A stretch of DNA of 64,000 nt from Alkalihalophilus pseudofirmus OF4 (GTDB taxonomy: Bacteria; Bacillota; Bacilli; Bacillales; Bacillaceae_D), in the NCBI RefSeq assembly GCF_000005825.2, contig NC_013791.2:3782001-3846000 (forward strand), in the 5' to 3' direction. The position numbers and the translations under genes were made by a program. Below, piece by piece: positions 1 to 8,646 of the stretch (positions within the stretch are counted from its first letter, which is position 1; the number at the start of each line of letters is the position of its first letter). The notes under the pieces were generated by a model. The model was not told the DNA's origin. It worked only from the letters and a program-made list of their open reading frames with translations, and made no database searches.

Positions 1-3
1 CAT
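1..3 (-). CDS. Start codon of a gene running off the left edge
   Basis: The first three bases read ATG on the minus strand, preceded on that strand by an excellent ribosome site (AAGGAGG, positions 13-19, spacing 9). A minus-strand gene therefore begins here and lies outside the window. Nothing about its product can be said. Confidence 0.6.
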
Positions 4-205
4 CCTTTTGCCTCCTTATATGAAAAGTACCTACAAAAGCTTTTCCTATTTTGTACGTTTCTTAAACACCTTTTAGACAATCAGTGCACAACGACATGGA
101 AAATGTCTTATTTTCATAATTTCACAAATTAAAAATAACCCTTTGATACTGCTTGGCTCGTGGCAATTCTCCCCTCTATACAGCCTCGAAAAAAACACCT
201 CTCAG
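4..205. other. Divergent intergenic region
   Basis: AT-rich spacer between the gene leaving the left edge (minus) and the stress-protein gene (plus). It must hold the minus-strand promoter, but no confident -35/-10 pair could be picked. Confidence 0.4.
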
Positions 206-230
206 GTTTTAAAATGTCTGAGACGGGTAA
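206..230 (+). promoter_or_regulatory. Candidate SigB promoter of the YflT-type stress gene
   Basis: GTTTTA (206-211), 13-bp spacer, GGGTAA (225-230) fits the general-stress sigma-B consensus GTTTAA-N12-15-GGGTAT closely. Transcription would start around 237, only a few bases before the ribosome site (AAGGAGG, 240-246), giving a very short leader. The downstream gene belongs to a family that is stress-induced in Bacillus, which agrees with the call. Confidence 0.6.
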
Positions 231-254
231 ATTTTCACCAAGGAGGCGATAACG

Positions 255-596
255 ATGAAACCAAACTATAAAGAGTTCCAAAATGACGAAGAAGTTGTAC
301 GTGAAATTGAAACATTGAAGGCTAAAGGTGTAGACCCAGCAACAATGTATGTCATCACACATGATGATGATCGTACAGACCGCATTGCAGATAATTCAGA
401 TGCCAATACAGTTGGAGCGAGCGAAGTAGGTCTTGGTACCTCCATTAAGAATGTGTTCCGCAAAAAAGGTGATGAACTGCGCGCTAAATTCTCAGAGCTC
501 GGCTTCACTGAAGCAGAAGCAGAAAATTTAGAGAACAAACTAGATCAAGGTAAAGTCATTCTTGTCTTAAAAGAAGATCACCCTGTTAATATGTAA
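255..596 (+). CDS. General stress protein, YflT/GSP17M domain
   Basis: A 113-residue soluble acidic protein that fits the heat-induced stress protein YflT / general stress protein 17M family. The N-terminal half (about 12-100) has the family pattern: a conserved EI..LK..G at 18-25, then 'MYVITHDDDRTDRIAD' and a tail rich in Glu that ends 'GKVILVLKE'. No signal peptide or membrane segment. The ATG has a near-ideal ribosome site (AGGAGG, spacing 8) and a SigB-like promoter directly in front. It is monocistronic, closed by the strong hairpin at 602-642. The biochemical role of the family is not known. Confidence 0.8.
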   Translation: MKPNYKEFQNDEEVVREIETLKAKGVDPATMYVITHDDDRTDRIADNSDANTVGASEVGLGTSIKNVFRKKGDELRAKFSELGFTEAEAENLENKLDQGKVILVLKEDHPVNM

Positions 597-601
597 TAAA
601 A

Positions 602-642
602 AATAAGCTCGATCTGAGGCTGTAACTCAGATCGAGCTTATT
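602..642. terminator. Bidirectional terminator, stress gene / EAL gene
   Basis: Perfect 17-bp inverted repeat (602-618 with 626-642) around a 7-nt loop, with A/T tracts on both sides; it serves both convergent genes. Confidence 0.9.
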
Positions 643-2316
643 TTACTGGTTAACTAATACTTTAAGCCGGCCTTGAAGCTCTTTAACTGCTTCTGGTAAT
701 GAATGCTCATCTACAGGTTTTGAAAAATAGTACCCTTGCAGCTCATCACATTTAGATTCTAAAAGCATTTCTGCCTGCTCGCTTGTTTCCACACCCTCTG
801 CAGTTACACGCAGTCCAAGTTTTCTAGCAAGCGAAATAATCGAATGGACAATATGATATTCTTTCGTCTCGTTTTCGATATTATGAATAAAGACTTTATC
901 GATTTTAATTTTATCGACCGGCAGCAGACGTAAATAGTTCAATGAAGCATTACTGACACCGAAATCATCAATTGCTACACTAAAACCTACCTCTTTTAAG
1001 CGTGATAACTTATGAATAATCGCTTGCTCATTTTTTAATAAGGAATGCTCTGTTATTTCTAATTCAATCTGCTCTGCAGAAATTCCATATTCCGATATCC
1101 CTTCAATTAAGCGGCTTTCGATAGACGGTGCGGCTAATGTTTTAGGAGATAAATTAACAGCCACCTTTGCTTTAGGATCGTTTAATGATCGCAGGAACTC
1201 ACACGCTTTTTCAATGACCCACTCATCGATCAGCTGGATGAAGTCTCTGTCTTCTGCAACGAGTATAAATACATCAGGCGGAATCGTGCCTAGCTTAGGA
1301 CTAAACCACCTAAGAAGTGCCTCGAAATGAACGGTTGACGTTTCCACATGAACAATTGGCTGAAAATAAAGAGTCAATTCTTTTCTAGAAATCGCTTTAC
1401 GGAGCTCACGTTCTAGAATAGGCTTATTCATCACTTCGTTCGTATGCTTATTAAAATTAAAGACCGTAATAGCTTGTCCGCCTTTTTGCTTCGCTTGAAA
1501 CATAGCGTGATACGATTGGTTAATTAAATGTTCAATCGGCAATTCCTCGTTACGCTTGTAGGCGATCCCCATAACGGACTGTACCGATAAATTCATTTCA
1601 TCAATTAAATACGGCGCCTGAAGCTGACGTTGAATCTCAGCAGCTACCTGACAAATTTCCTTATCAGACACAACATAAAAAATATATTCATCTCCAGCAA
1701 CCCGAGCCAATCCGCTTTCTTCAAATTGCAGGACACGCAGCATACGATTTGTCATTTCAACCGTAAATTCATCCATCGATTCATGGCCAATCAAGTCCAC
1801 AATCCGCTCAAATTGATTAATTTTCAAATAGCATACAGCTAGCTGCTTATCTGGTGCATTTTTTACTTTGCTCTCAAGCTTTTCTTTTAAACCCTTAATG
1901 CTCGGCAGTCCGGTCAGCGAGTCAAAAAAGTCATCATGAGTCAGCTTTTCTGTGAAACATAATAAATAGTTAATGAAACCATCTTCTTCTACGATCGGGG
2001 TGATCACTGACTTACCCATTTGATTCATCGAATCAACATTCATTTTATCCTTATAGGTTACAGGTTTTCTTTTATGAATCGCTTCAAGATACATTTGTTG
2101 GAGGTGTTCTGCGATATAAGCAGGGTACACATCATCTATATATTTCCCTAGGCAGTCTTCGGTTAAAGAAGCATATTCTAGTGCCCCGTGACTGAAATAA
2201 GCATATTTAAAACGTCCTTCTACGTACTCCATCAAAAATACAATATCATGAAGCTCTTCTAACGTTTTTATGATGTTTCTTAATTGAATCGTCTTATTTC
2301 CAATGCTCTCATTCAT
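643..2316 (-). CDS. Cyclic-di-GMP phosphodiesterase, PAS-like/degenerate GGDEF/EAL
   Basis: 557 residues, three parts: an N-terminal PAS-like sensor (about 10-125), a GGDEF-fold domain (about 135-295) and an EAL domain (about 305-550). The GGDEF motif is degenerate, reading AGDEY, so cyclase activity is unlikely. The EAL domain keeps the signature residues: 'FEALLRW', 'NLSPKTL', 'LEITEHS', 'IDDFGVS', 'KIKIDK' and 'AEGVETSEQ', so hydrolysis of c-di-GMP to pGpG is expected. No transmembrane segments, hence cytosolic. ATG at 2316 is preferred over an in-frame TTG one codon upstream because GAGGTG then lies 5 nt away. Monocistronic; shares a terminator with the stress gene. Confidence 0.88.
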   Translation of the reverse strand: MNESIGNKTIQLRNIIKTLEELHDIVFLMEYVEGRFKYAYFSHGALEYASLTEDCLGKYIDDVYPAYIAEHLQQMYLEAIHKRKPVTYKDKMNVDSMNQMGKSVITPIVEEDGFINYLLCFTEKLTHDDFFDSLTGLPSIKGLKEKLESKVKNAPDKQLAVCYLKINQFERIVDLIGHESMDEFTVEMTNRMLRVLQFEESGLARVAGDEYIFYVVSDKEICQVAAEIQRQLQAPYLIDEMNLSVQSVMGIAYKRNEELPIEHLINQSYHAMFQAKQKGGQAITVFNFNKHTNEVMNKPILERELRKAISRKELTLYFQPIVHVETSTVHFEALLRWFSPKLGTIPPDVFILVAEDRDFIQLIDEWVIEKACEFLRSLNDPKAKVAVNLSPKTLAAPSIESRLIEGISEYGISAEQIELEITEHSLLKNEQAIIHKLSRLKEVGFSVAIDDFGVSNASLNYLRLLPVDKIKIDKVFIHNIENETKEYHIVHSIISLARKLGLRVTAEGVETSEQAEMLLESKCDELQGYYFSKPVDEHSLPEAVKELQGRLKVLVNQ

Positions 2317-2556
2317 CAAATCACCTCTTTCTAGCAGAATTGCGCAGATATCTATAACATGATTCGATTAGACCTTTTCTTTTATATCGACCTAAAAGCA
2401 GACTTCTTTCTGTTTATTCTAACTAATTTTTCCTATAAGCGAAATATGTTTTTGTTAGGGAGGCTAAAGAATGATTCCTACGGAGAGTTTAAACATGAAG
2501 GAGTTATGAATCCAGATGAAAAAAGCCGGTTCACGCTTGTGAGACCGACTTAATTT

Positions 2557-2676
2557 CTAGGATCTAGGGGATCCTGGATTTGTATGCTTTTGCTGTTTGC
2601 GTTTATTTAAAAACTTTCTTACGATCGGATAAATAATAGGTGCCCACTTGATAATACGTTTAATTAATCGTCCCAA
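2557..2676 (-). CDS. Small basic protein, 39 residues, TTG start
   Basis: A short reading frame preceded by a very good ribosome site (AGGAGGC, 2684-2690, spacing 7) and starting with TTG. The product is strongly basic, with an amphipathic or hydrophobic stretch 'IIKWAPIIYPIVRKFLNKRK' (about 8-27) and a polar tail. It has no recognised family here. It could be a small membrane-associated peptide. The ribosome site and composition argue for a real gene, but the length alone does not. Confidence 0.5.
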   Translation of the reverse strand: MGRLIKRIIKWAPIIYPIVRKFLNKRKQQKHTNPGSPRS

Positions 2677-2827
2677 GGATAACGCCTCCTTTTTATGTAA
2701 TTAAGATACCCTTTCACTCGCTTTTCAAACATCATGGTTAGACTTTATATGGTTGGCTTTATATGATCGACTTTAACTTATTGGTTCTAAACCCCAATCT
2801 AATGCATATTGTAAGGTATAAAGATAT

Positions 2828-2898
2828 GGCAGCATCGCCAAGCGGTAAGGCAAAGGTCTGCAAAACCTTCATCCCCGGTTCGAATCCGGGTGCTGCCT
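2828..2898 (+). tRNA. tRNA-Cys (GCA)
   Basis: A 71-nt cloverleaf: acceptor GGCAGCA pairs with TGCTGCC, anticodon loop TCTGCAAA gives GCA, and the T-arm is CCCCGGTTCGAATCCGGG. CCA is not encoded (next bases CTA). It is a single-gene unit followed by a terminator. Confidence 0.95.
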
Positions 2899-2906
2899 CT
2901 AGTATT

Positions 2907-2930
2907 ACCTCGCATTTGCGAGGTTTTCTT
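2907..2930 (+). terminator. Terminator of tRNA-Cys
   Basis: ACCTCGC / GCGAGGT hairpin with a 4-nt loop followed by TTTTCTT. Confidence 0.8.
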
Positions 2931-3012
2931 CACGTTTAGCCCTAATTTCTCATTCATGATCAGCCATTTCGTAGTAACATTAAGGTAAATACTGGATGAG
3001 GAGTTAAAGTGT

Positions 3013-3288
3013 ATGTCAAATAAAGTAATTCTAGGCTGCTTTTTTATTGCAGTGTCTGCTTTTTTATATGCCTCTAAACATATGACAGCCGCGATGATGG
3101 TCATGAACTTGAATTCAACAGAAGCGAACTACTTTGATGGAGGCTATTCCTCCATTTCAACCGGCATTTCCTTTTGGACGGGCCTGTCTCTACTTATGGG
3201 GATTACCCTGCTGCTGCTTGACTGGTTCCCTGCTATAAAAGGCTTTCTAAAACAAATAAAACAGCCCAAAAATAAAACCTCCCATTGA
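3013..3288 (+). CDS. Small membrane protein of unknown function
   Basis: 91 residues with two predicted membrane helices (about 5-25 and 52-72) joined by a polar loop containing 'NSTEANYFDGGYS', and a basic cytoplasmic tail. No known domain is recognised. The ATG has GAGGAG upstream. The stop codon lies in the loop of a terminator hairpin shared with convergent csaA. Function unknown; the topology is all that can be claimed. Confidence 0.6.
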   Translation: MSNKVILGCFFIAVSAFLYASKHMTAAMMVMNLNSTEANYFDGGYSSISTGISFWTGLSLLMGITLLLLDWFPAIKGFLKQIKQPKNKTSH

Positions 3289-3300
3289 TTGGGAGGTTTT
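3274..3300. terminator. Bidirectional terminator containing a stop codon
   Basis: AAAACCTCCCA / TGGGAGGTTTT around a short loop. The TGA of the upstream plus-strand gene sits in the loop, so stem bases are coding. Confidence 0.85.
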
Positions 3301-3632
3301 CAGCTTATTTTTGTGCCATTTGGTAAATTTGTATCGGGCTTTAACAGCACCACGTCCCCTTCTTCAGGCACACCGCCTAACACAAGTACCTCTGACTTAA
3401 ATCCAGCTACCCTTCTCGGTGGAAAATTGACAACCGCTGTCACTTGCCTGCCTATCAACTCTTCTGGGTTGTATCGTTTAGTAATTTGAGCGCTTGAACC
3501 TTTTATACCAAGCTCTTCTCCAAAATCAATCGTAAGCTTAATGGCAGGCACGCGAGCGCCTACAAGCGGTTCGGCTGCTTGTATCGTGCCAATTCGGATA
3601 TCTAATTCTAAAAAGTCTTCAATCGTTGCCAT
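3300..3632 (-). CDS. csaA: tRNA-binding domain chaperone-like protein CsaA
   Basis: 110 residues, the same length as Bacillus subtilis CsaA, consisting of a single tRNA-binding OB-fold (EMAP/Trbp111 type). Visible family hallmarks: 'LDIRIGTI' near the N-terminus, 'ARVPAIKLTIDFG', 'SSAQITKRY', 'VVNFPPRR.AGFKSEVLVLG'. CsaA is a homodimeric protein linked to secretion and chaperoning in Bacillus. The start is set at the ATG at 3632 because AAAGGAGT precedes it; an in-frame upstream extension of 17 codons has no support. Confidence 0.93.
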   Translation of the reverse strand: MATIEDFLELDIRIGTIQAAEPLVGARVPAIKLTIDFGEELGIKGSSAQITKRYNPEELIGRQVTAVVNFPPRRVAGFKSEVLVLGGVPEEGDVVLLKPDTNLPNGTKIS

Positions 3633-3901
3633 AGGAACCACTCCTTTATCTATTTCTCTTTTCATTCGACACCTCTTGCTCATATCCTACTTTTTTGCTT
3701 AAACAATCTCGTCGACCATCTTTTGCAAAAGTTTAATTAGTGACAGGAGCTTTACCACTTTTTCAATCTTTCAAGTCGTTTTATTACGCTACCCGAAAGA
3801 TAGTTGTTACAATATATATATGGAAGTTTTGAACTATTCGCGCGCATACTATGTTGTGCACGGTACCTTCCAAGTACTATCTGATGAAAAGAGTTGAGAT
3901 G

Positions 3902-4915
3902 ATGTCATTAAATCAAAAAGCGAAAACGCTGAAAGATATTAAATTTTCCGTTCTTGACCTTGCACCGGTTATTGTAGGAGGAACGCCTCGTGATTCATTT
4001 AAAAATACAGTCGACCTAGCTCAACATGCTGAAAAATGGGGTTACGAGCGGTATTGGCTGGCTGAGCATCATAATATGCCTGGTATTGCCAGCTCTGCTA
4101 CGTCTGTAGTCATCGGACATGTTGCCGCTCATACAAACAGCATCCGAGTAGGTTCCGGGGGGATTATGCTTCCAAACCATGCCCCGTTAGTTATTGCAGA
4201 GCAGTTTGGGACACTAGAGTCTTTATTCCCCGGAAGAATTGATCTCGGCCTTGGCAGGGCACCAGGGACCGATCAAATGACGGCTTATGCGTTAAGACGT
4301 GACCGCAGAAGCAACGGCCAAGACTTTCCAGAGCAGCTTGCCGAATTACGTGAATACTTGCAGCCAACTGAAGAGCTTCGCGTTCGTGCTGTGCCTGGAG
4401 AAGGACTTGATATTCCGATCTGGCTGTTAGGCTCTAGCGGGTTCAGTGCGCAATTAGCAGGGACACTCGGCCTGCCATTTGCGTTTGCCAGCCATTTTTC
4501 ACCTGATAACACATTGCCTGCATTAAAAGTGTATCGTGATCACTTCAAACCATCAAAAGTTCTAGATGAGCCATATGCGATGGTAGGAGTTAATGTCATT
4601 GCGGCAGATACCGCTGATGAGGCACATCGTTTATCGACATCGATGCAGCAGCAATTTTTAAATCTCGTTCGTAATCAGCCAACGCAGCTCCAGCCTCCAG
4701 TTGATAGCATGGATGACTTATGGACACCATTTGAAAAACAAACACTTAACCAGCAGCTAGGTTCATCTGTCATTGGAGACAAGCAGATGGTACAAGAGCA
4801 GCTGCAAGCGTTCTTAGATGAAACAGGAGCTGATGAAATGATGGTAAATGCACAAATTTATGATCACAAAGCACGACTCCGCTCATTTGAAATTGTTTCA
4901 GAAGTTGTTCGTTAA
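3902..4915 (+). CDS. LLM-class flavin-dependent oxidoreductase (luciferase-like)
   Basis: About 337 residues forming one bacterial-luciferase-like TIM barrel. Family marks: 'FSVLDLAPV' strand 1, '[18 protein letters not shown]', '[21 protein letters not shown]', '[13 protein letters not shown]'. It matches the group-1 MsnO8/YvbT type that uses FMNH2 from a partner reductase; no reductase gene is next to it, so the substrate is unknown. Two adjacent ATG codons (3899, 3902) and an upstream in-frame ATG (3851) make the exact start uncertain; the ribosome site is weak. Monocistronic, ends at a bidirectional terminator. Confidence 0.85.
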   Translation: MSLNQKAKTLKDIKFSVLDLAPVIVGGTPRDSFKNTVDLAQHAEKWGYERYWLAEHHNMPGIASSATSVVIGHVAAHTNSIRVGSGGIMLPNHAPLVIAEQFGTLESLFPGRIDLGLGRAPGTDQMTAYALRRDRRSNGQDFPEQLAELREYLQPTEELRVRAVPGEGLDIPIWLLGSSGFSAQLAGTLGLPFAFASHFSPDNTLPALKVYRDHFKPSKVLDEPYAMVGVNVIAADTADEAHRLSTSMQQQFLNLVRNQPTQLQPPVDSMDDLWTPFEKQTLNQQLGSSVIGDKQMVQEQLQAFLDETGADEMMVNAQIYDHKARLRSFEIVSEVVR

Positions 4916-4943
4916 ATAGAGGGTGCAATCTTCGTTTCCATTA

Positions 4944-4984
4944 AAAAAGAGGTAGAGCAGCATAAGTGCTCATACCTCTTTTTA
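4944..4984. terminator. Bidirectional terminator
   Basis: AAAAAGAGGTA ... TACCTCTTTTT with an inner GAGCA/TGCTC stem, between convergent luciferase-like and alcohol dehydrogenase genes. Confidence 0.88.
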
Positions 4985-4986
4985 TT

Positions 4987-6186
4987 TTACTCTTTAATTA
5001 AATGATAAAGACGGGTAAGATCATCTTTCAGCAAGATTTTCGGTACAGGATAGAGCGGGTTCGCTTCCTTATGCGCCCTCTCTACCATTAAAGGAATATC
5101 CTCTTCTTTGATATCGCTCACTTTATCTGGAATATTCATAGCGGCATTAAGTTCTTTAATTGATCTAATGAACTTTACGGCCTTCTCTTTATCCGATTCT
5201 TCCGACGCACAAATCTCCGCTGCCTCAGCTAACTCCGCTAATGGCTTATATACTGATGAGCCATAGTACTCTAAAACATGAGGTAGAATGATCGCATTCG
5301 CTTGCCCATGAGGTACACCGTAAAACGCGCTAAGTGTATGAGCAATAGCATGGACATATCCGACATATGCCCTGGTAAAAGCCACACCTGCTAAATAAGA
5401 CGCCTTCTGCATAGACTTACGGCTTTCTTTATTCAGTCCATCCGAATACGCTGTTGGTAAATGGTTAAAAATGAGGTTCACTGATTGCAAACTGCATTGT
5501 TTCGTTTCTTCCGTATTGCTTCTGCCAATATATGCTTCAACAGCATGCGTCAATGCATCCATTCCCGTAGCTGCCGTAATATGAGCAGGGAGCTTTATAG
5601 TCAAAAGAGGATCAAGCACAGCATAATCAGGGATAAGAACAGGATCATTAACTGCATACTTCTCCTGAGTTTCTGTGTGAGAGATGACGGCCGCTAATGT
5701 CGCTTCGCTCCCGGTCCCTGATGTCGTCGGTACAGCAAACAAAAGAGGGGTTTTTTTCTTCACTTTTAACTGACCTCTCATTTCTGAAATCCTTTTATCC
5801 GGCCGAGCCACCCGTGCTGCTACTCCTTTTGCACAATCAATAGAAGACCCACCTCCAAATGCAACAATCCCTATGCATCGATTGGAATGGTAAAGTTCCA
5901 ATGCTTCTTCTATATTTTGAATGGTCGGGTTCGGTACGGTCTTATCATAAATACACACATCAATAGAAAGACTCTTTACTTGTTCCACAAAAGGATACAG
6001 CAGGCCTGCTGAAATGATTCCCTGGTCAGTTACGATTAACAAACAATCGACCTGTTTATCTTTAATAATGGCAGGAAGTTCATCTAAGCTGCCTTCTCCT
6101 TCTAGTAAAGAAGGATAGCGCCAAGGCAGGAAGGTAGAAATGATTTTATAAATAGCCTGATACGACCTGTAATAGCATATACGCAT
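4987..6186 (-). CDS. Iron-containing alcohol dehydrogenase
   Basis: 399 residues of the metal-dependent group III alcohol dehydrogenase family (Rossmann N-terminal, all-helical metal-binding C-terminal domain). Motifs: 'GGGSSIDCAKG' for dinucleotide binding, 'TTSGTGSEAT', then the metal ligands in 'ATGMDALTHAVEAY' and 'HAIAHTLSAFYGVPHGQANA'. It should interconvert an alcohol and aldehyde or ketone with NAD(P)H; the substrate is not evident. The N-terminus is about 20 residues longer than many homologues. Ribosome site GAGGGGGG. It is divergent from the HTH gene at 6343, a likely regulator. Confidence 0.9.
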   Translation of the reverse strand: MRICYYRSYQAIYKIISTFLPWRYPSLLEGEGSLDELPAIIKDKQVDCLLIVTDQGIISAGLLYPFVEQVKSLSIDVCIYDKTVPNPTIQNIEEALELYHSNRCIGIVAFGGGSSIDCAKGVAARVARPDKRISEMRGQLKVKKKTPLLFAVPTTSGTGSEATLAAVISHTETQEKYAVNDPVLIPDYAVLDPLLTIKLPAHITAATGMDALTHAVEAYIGRSNTEETKQCSLQSVNLIFNHLPTAYSDGLNKESRKSMQKASYLAGVAFTRAYVGYVHAIAHTLSAFYGVPHGQANAIILPHVLEYYGSSVYKPLAELAEAAEICASEESDKEKAVKFIRSIKELNAAMNIPDKVSDIKEEDIPLMVERAHKEANPLYPVPKILLKDDLTRLYHLIKE

Positions 6187-6342
6187 GATATCCCCCCTCT
6201 TTTAGCTCATTTTATGCCCAAAAAACCCAAAAAGTATAAGAAAGTATCTTTAATTGCTATACTATTTATATATATATTTACTATATACCCAAAAGACCAA
6301 AAAACTCAAAGTAAATGTTTATTTAAACTAGGAGGTAGACGA

Positions 6343-7014
6343 TTGAGCCTGACAAACCGGCGAAAACAATTTTTAGAGGAGTTAGTTCATATCTATGCTA
6401 AAACAAATGAACCGATCCATTACTCCGAGATCGCTAAAACGATTGGTGTCAGCAAATGGACCGCCTACGATATTTTAAAAGAGCTCGAAAAGCATCAATT
6501 CCTTGAGAAAACATATTCAGTCAATCCTAATGAAACAGGACGTTCCCTTGTCGTTTTTGTTCCTACAGAAAAATCGAAGGATATGTTTCTTAAAGAAAGA
6601 GTTCATATCACAAGCGAAGAAGAATGGATGGGTATTAAAGAAAATGTGCTGGCTTTTATCCATCAAACGAAATCATTAGATAATCAAATCACTCCCTTGC
6701 TAGAACGTATGCCCCATGCCCCTTATAAAATTGAGGTATGTGCTCAGTTTTTAGGAGTTCTTCTCGTTTATTTAAATAACCAAGGTCCTAACATACAACA
6801 TCTTACTCTTAATATGCTGAACATCTCAAAAAATCCAGCCATTCAGCTGTCGACGTTTGTTGGAGCTGTCACAGGAATGATAATTGAATCAGCAAGTGAA
6901 ACGATCAGTCCTGAAATGGTTGAATTACTAAGGCAGTTTACGCATGCCCTCGAAGAATTAAAAGAGGAAGAACTAATTTATCTGATTCATTTATTAGAAG
7001 ATTTACGAGCGTAA
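6343..7014 (+). CDS. HTH transcriptional regulator divergent from alcohol dehydrogenase
   Basis: About 223 residues. The N-terminal 60 residues form a winged helix-turn-helix ('PIHYSEIAKTIGVSKWTAYD', then 'LKELEKHQFLEKTY'). The rest (about 75-223) is helical and has no family I recognise; it may be a ligand or dimerisation domain. The TTG at 6343 is chosen because AGGAGGT precedes it by 6 nt; a longer reading from 6214 would cover the promoter region and has no ribosome site. Adjacency and divergent orientation suggest control of the alcohol dehydrogenase; this is inference. Confidence 0.75.
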   Translation: MSLTNRRKQFLEELVHIYAKTNEPIHYSEIAKTIGVSKWTAYDILKELEKHQFLEKTYSVNPNETGRSLVVFVPTEKSKDMFLKERVHITSEEEWMGIKENVLAFIHQTKSLDNQITPLLERMPHAPYKIEVCAQFLGVLLVYLNNQGPNIQHLTLNMLNISKNPAIQLSTFVGAVTGMIIESASETISPEMVELLRQFTHALEELKEEELIYLIHLLEDLRA

Positions 7015-7019
7015 TGCAA

Positions 7020-7056
7020 ATAAAACACAATGGCCTTTGGACCATTGTGTTTATTT
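7020..7056. terminator. Bidirectional terminator
   Basis: AAAACACAATGG / CCATTGTGTTT stem with flanking A/T tracts between convergent genes. Confidence 0.88.
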
Positions 7057-7057
7057 A

Positions 7058-7945
7058 TTAGCATAGGGATTTATGAATCCATATGGCTGCCTGAGACCCT
7101 TCTCCCATCGCAATCGTCACTTGTTCTGAGTGAGCAGCTACATCGCCTGCTGCCCATACATGCTCCACTGAGGTCATTTTAGAGCGAGGGTCGACTACGA
7201 TATGCTTGTTAGAAAGCCTCTCAGCTCCTAGCTGCTGAGCCAAATCAGAACGCACCTCATTCCCGCCAAACGCAATGAACCCCTTATTTACCTTTATCAC
7301 ATTTCCGTTCTTTAATCTCACATCCAAAAGAAGTCCATCCTCTTCCGTCAAAGCTGAAACCTCTTCTTGGATATATTCAACGCCCTTTTCTTTAAGTTGT
7401 TTAAGCAAATCTTTAGAAACTGTCTTTTTTTCATGGTTTATATACAGTAAGTTCTTGCTCCAATAAAGAAGAGTGAGGGCCATATTCGCTCCAACATCGC
7501 CACTCCCTATAATGACAGTTTTCATGTCTTTAATTTCATAGCCGTCACAGTCCGGGCAAACATACACGCTTTTCCCAAGACAAGGAAGCAGCCCTTCAAG
7601 TTTAGGAAACCGGTCCATAATTCCAGTAGCAAGCAATACTCGCTTTCCTAATATATCTTCTCTGTGATCGGTTTGAAGAGTGAAATAAGTTTTATGCTTA
7701 TTTATGGTCTCAACTTTCCCTTGTAAAAACTGGACTCCTAATCGTACAGCATGTTCTTTTCCAATTGATCGTAAATAGTCTCCACTTACACCATAGGGGT
7801 AACCTAATATATTATGATAACTTTTACATAATAATGATCTGCCTCCATCGCTATCAATGACAAGGACACGATGCTCGTATCTTCCTAATTGAATAGCTGC
7901 TTGCAGACCAGCAATTCCGCCTCCAACAATGACACAATCATACAT
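7058..7945 (-). CDS. Thioredoxin-reductase-like FAD/NAD(P) oxidoreductase
   Basis: 295 residues with two Rossmann folds: FAD-binding 'CVIVGGGIAGLQAAIQLGR' at the N-terminus and NAD(P)-binding 'VIIGSGDVGANMA' around 150, plus a redox pair CPDC at about 135-138 and the C-terminal FAD signature 'HVWAAGDVA'. It has the size of low-molecular-weight thioredoxin reductase, but the fold details ('SYHNILGYP', 'GDVGANMAL') fit the uncharacterised thioredoxin-reductase-like group. The start at 7945 follows GAGGTGA; the 23 upstream in-frame codons are unsupported. It stands alone. Confidence 0.85.
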   Translation of the reverse strand: MYDCVIVGGGIAGLQAAIQLGRYEHRVLVIDSDGGRSLLCKSYHNILGYPYGVSGDYLRSIGKEHAVRLGVQFLQGKVETINKHKTYFTLQTDHREDILGKRVLLATGIMDRFPKLEGLLPCLGKSVYVCPDCDGYEIKDMKTVIIGSGDVGANMALTLLYWSKNLLYINHEKKTVSKDLLKQLKEKGVEYIQEEVSALTEEDGLLLDVRLKNGNVIKVNKGFIAFGGNEVRSDLAQQLGAERLSNKHIVVDPRSKMTSVEHVWAAGDVAAHSEQVTIAMGEGSQAAIWIHKSLC

Positions 7946-8035
7946 GGTAATCACCTCATCTATATCATTCCCAAATAAGGCAAAACCATAAAAAAACAGC
8001 TCCCCCCGATACAAATCAGAAGTAAGCTGTCCTAC

Positions 8036-8638
8036 TCACTTATTCATTCTAGAAAGAAAATCACCTAACAAATCATCGGCATCCTCTTCTTCAGTATCCT
8101 CTAACTCTTCTGTAGCTGCCTGTTCTTTGTTCATTTGGCTCCAGTCAAAGTTCATAAGTTCATCATCTGATGTGCGAGGAGGTGTATGCTCCTCCTCTTC
8201 TGTTGCTGCAACTTCTTCTATAGCTTCTTTTTGATCATCAAAAGAAGAAAGCTCAATTTCTTGAAGATAAAGAGCCTCATCAATATCAAGTGAAGAACTA
8301 TTGAGAGCCGCTAAAACAGATGTGGCACGCATCGGATCAGCCAGCAGCTGATAAACAATGCTCCCTAACAAGGCTTCAGAATGAGAGTGCTTAAGCCAAT
8401 TACGCTGTTCCTTGCTTAACTGTTTAGGCAAAGGAATCGTAACCGTTTCTCTGTCTTGTGAAAGTGAATGGCTTACCCCTTCTAATACATATTCAGCCAT
8501 CTTGCTTGAAAAGTTTCTTCTCTCCGTCTCTTTTAACTTCTGAAGCTGCCTTAGAATATGATCAGGAGTATCAGAAGGAAGGCGAAAAGTAATCGCCTGC
8601 CCCCTTTCAATTCCTGTTGACCCCTTTTTTTTCATCAT
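8036..8638 (-). CDS. ParR-like partition adaptor protein
   Basis: 200 residues. The N-terminus (about 13-55) looks like a ribbon-helix-helix DNA-binding domain ('QAITFRLPSDTPDHILRQL'), as in ParR/AlfB adaptors. The rest is acidic and probably disordered, ending in a short helix 'DDLLGDFLSRMNK' that resembles the C-terminal actin-binding tail of ParR. It begins 8 nt after the parM-like gene and shares its transcript. Expected role: bind the repeat array at 9977-10120 and cap or seed ParM filaments. Identification rests mostly on position and architecture. Confidence 0.72.
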   Translation of the reverse strand: MMKKKGSTGIERGQAITFRLPSDTPDHILRQLQKLKETERRNFSSKMAEYVLEGVSHSLSQDRETVTIPLPKQLSKEQRNWLKHSHSEALLGSIVYQLLADPMRATSVLAALNSSSLDIDEALYLQEIELSSFDDQKEAIEEVAATEEEEHTPPRTSDDELMNFDWSQMNKEQAATEELEDTEEEDADDLLGDFLSRMNK

Positions 8639-8646
8639 AGCACCTA

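Noticed and set aside
2359-2553. 64-codon plus-strand frame upstream of the small basic gene
   Set aside because: No ribosome site or family; likely chance in AT-rich spacer.
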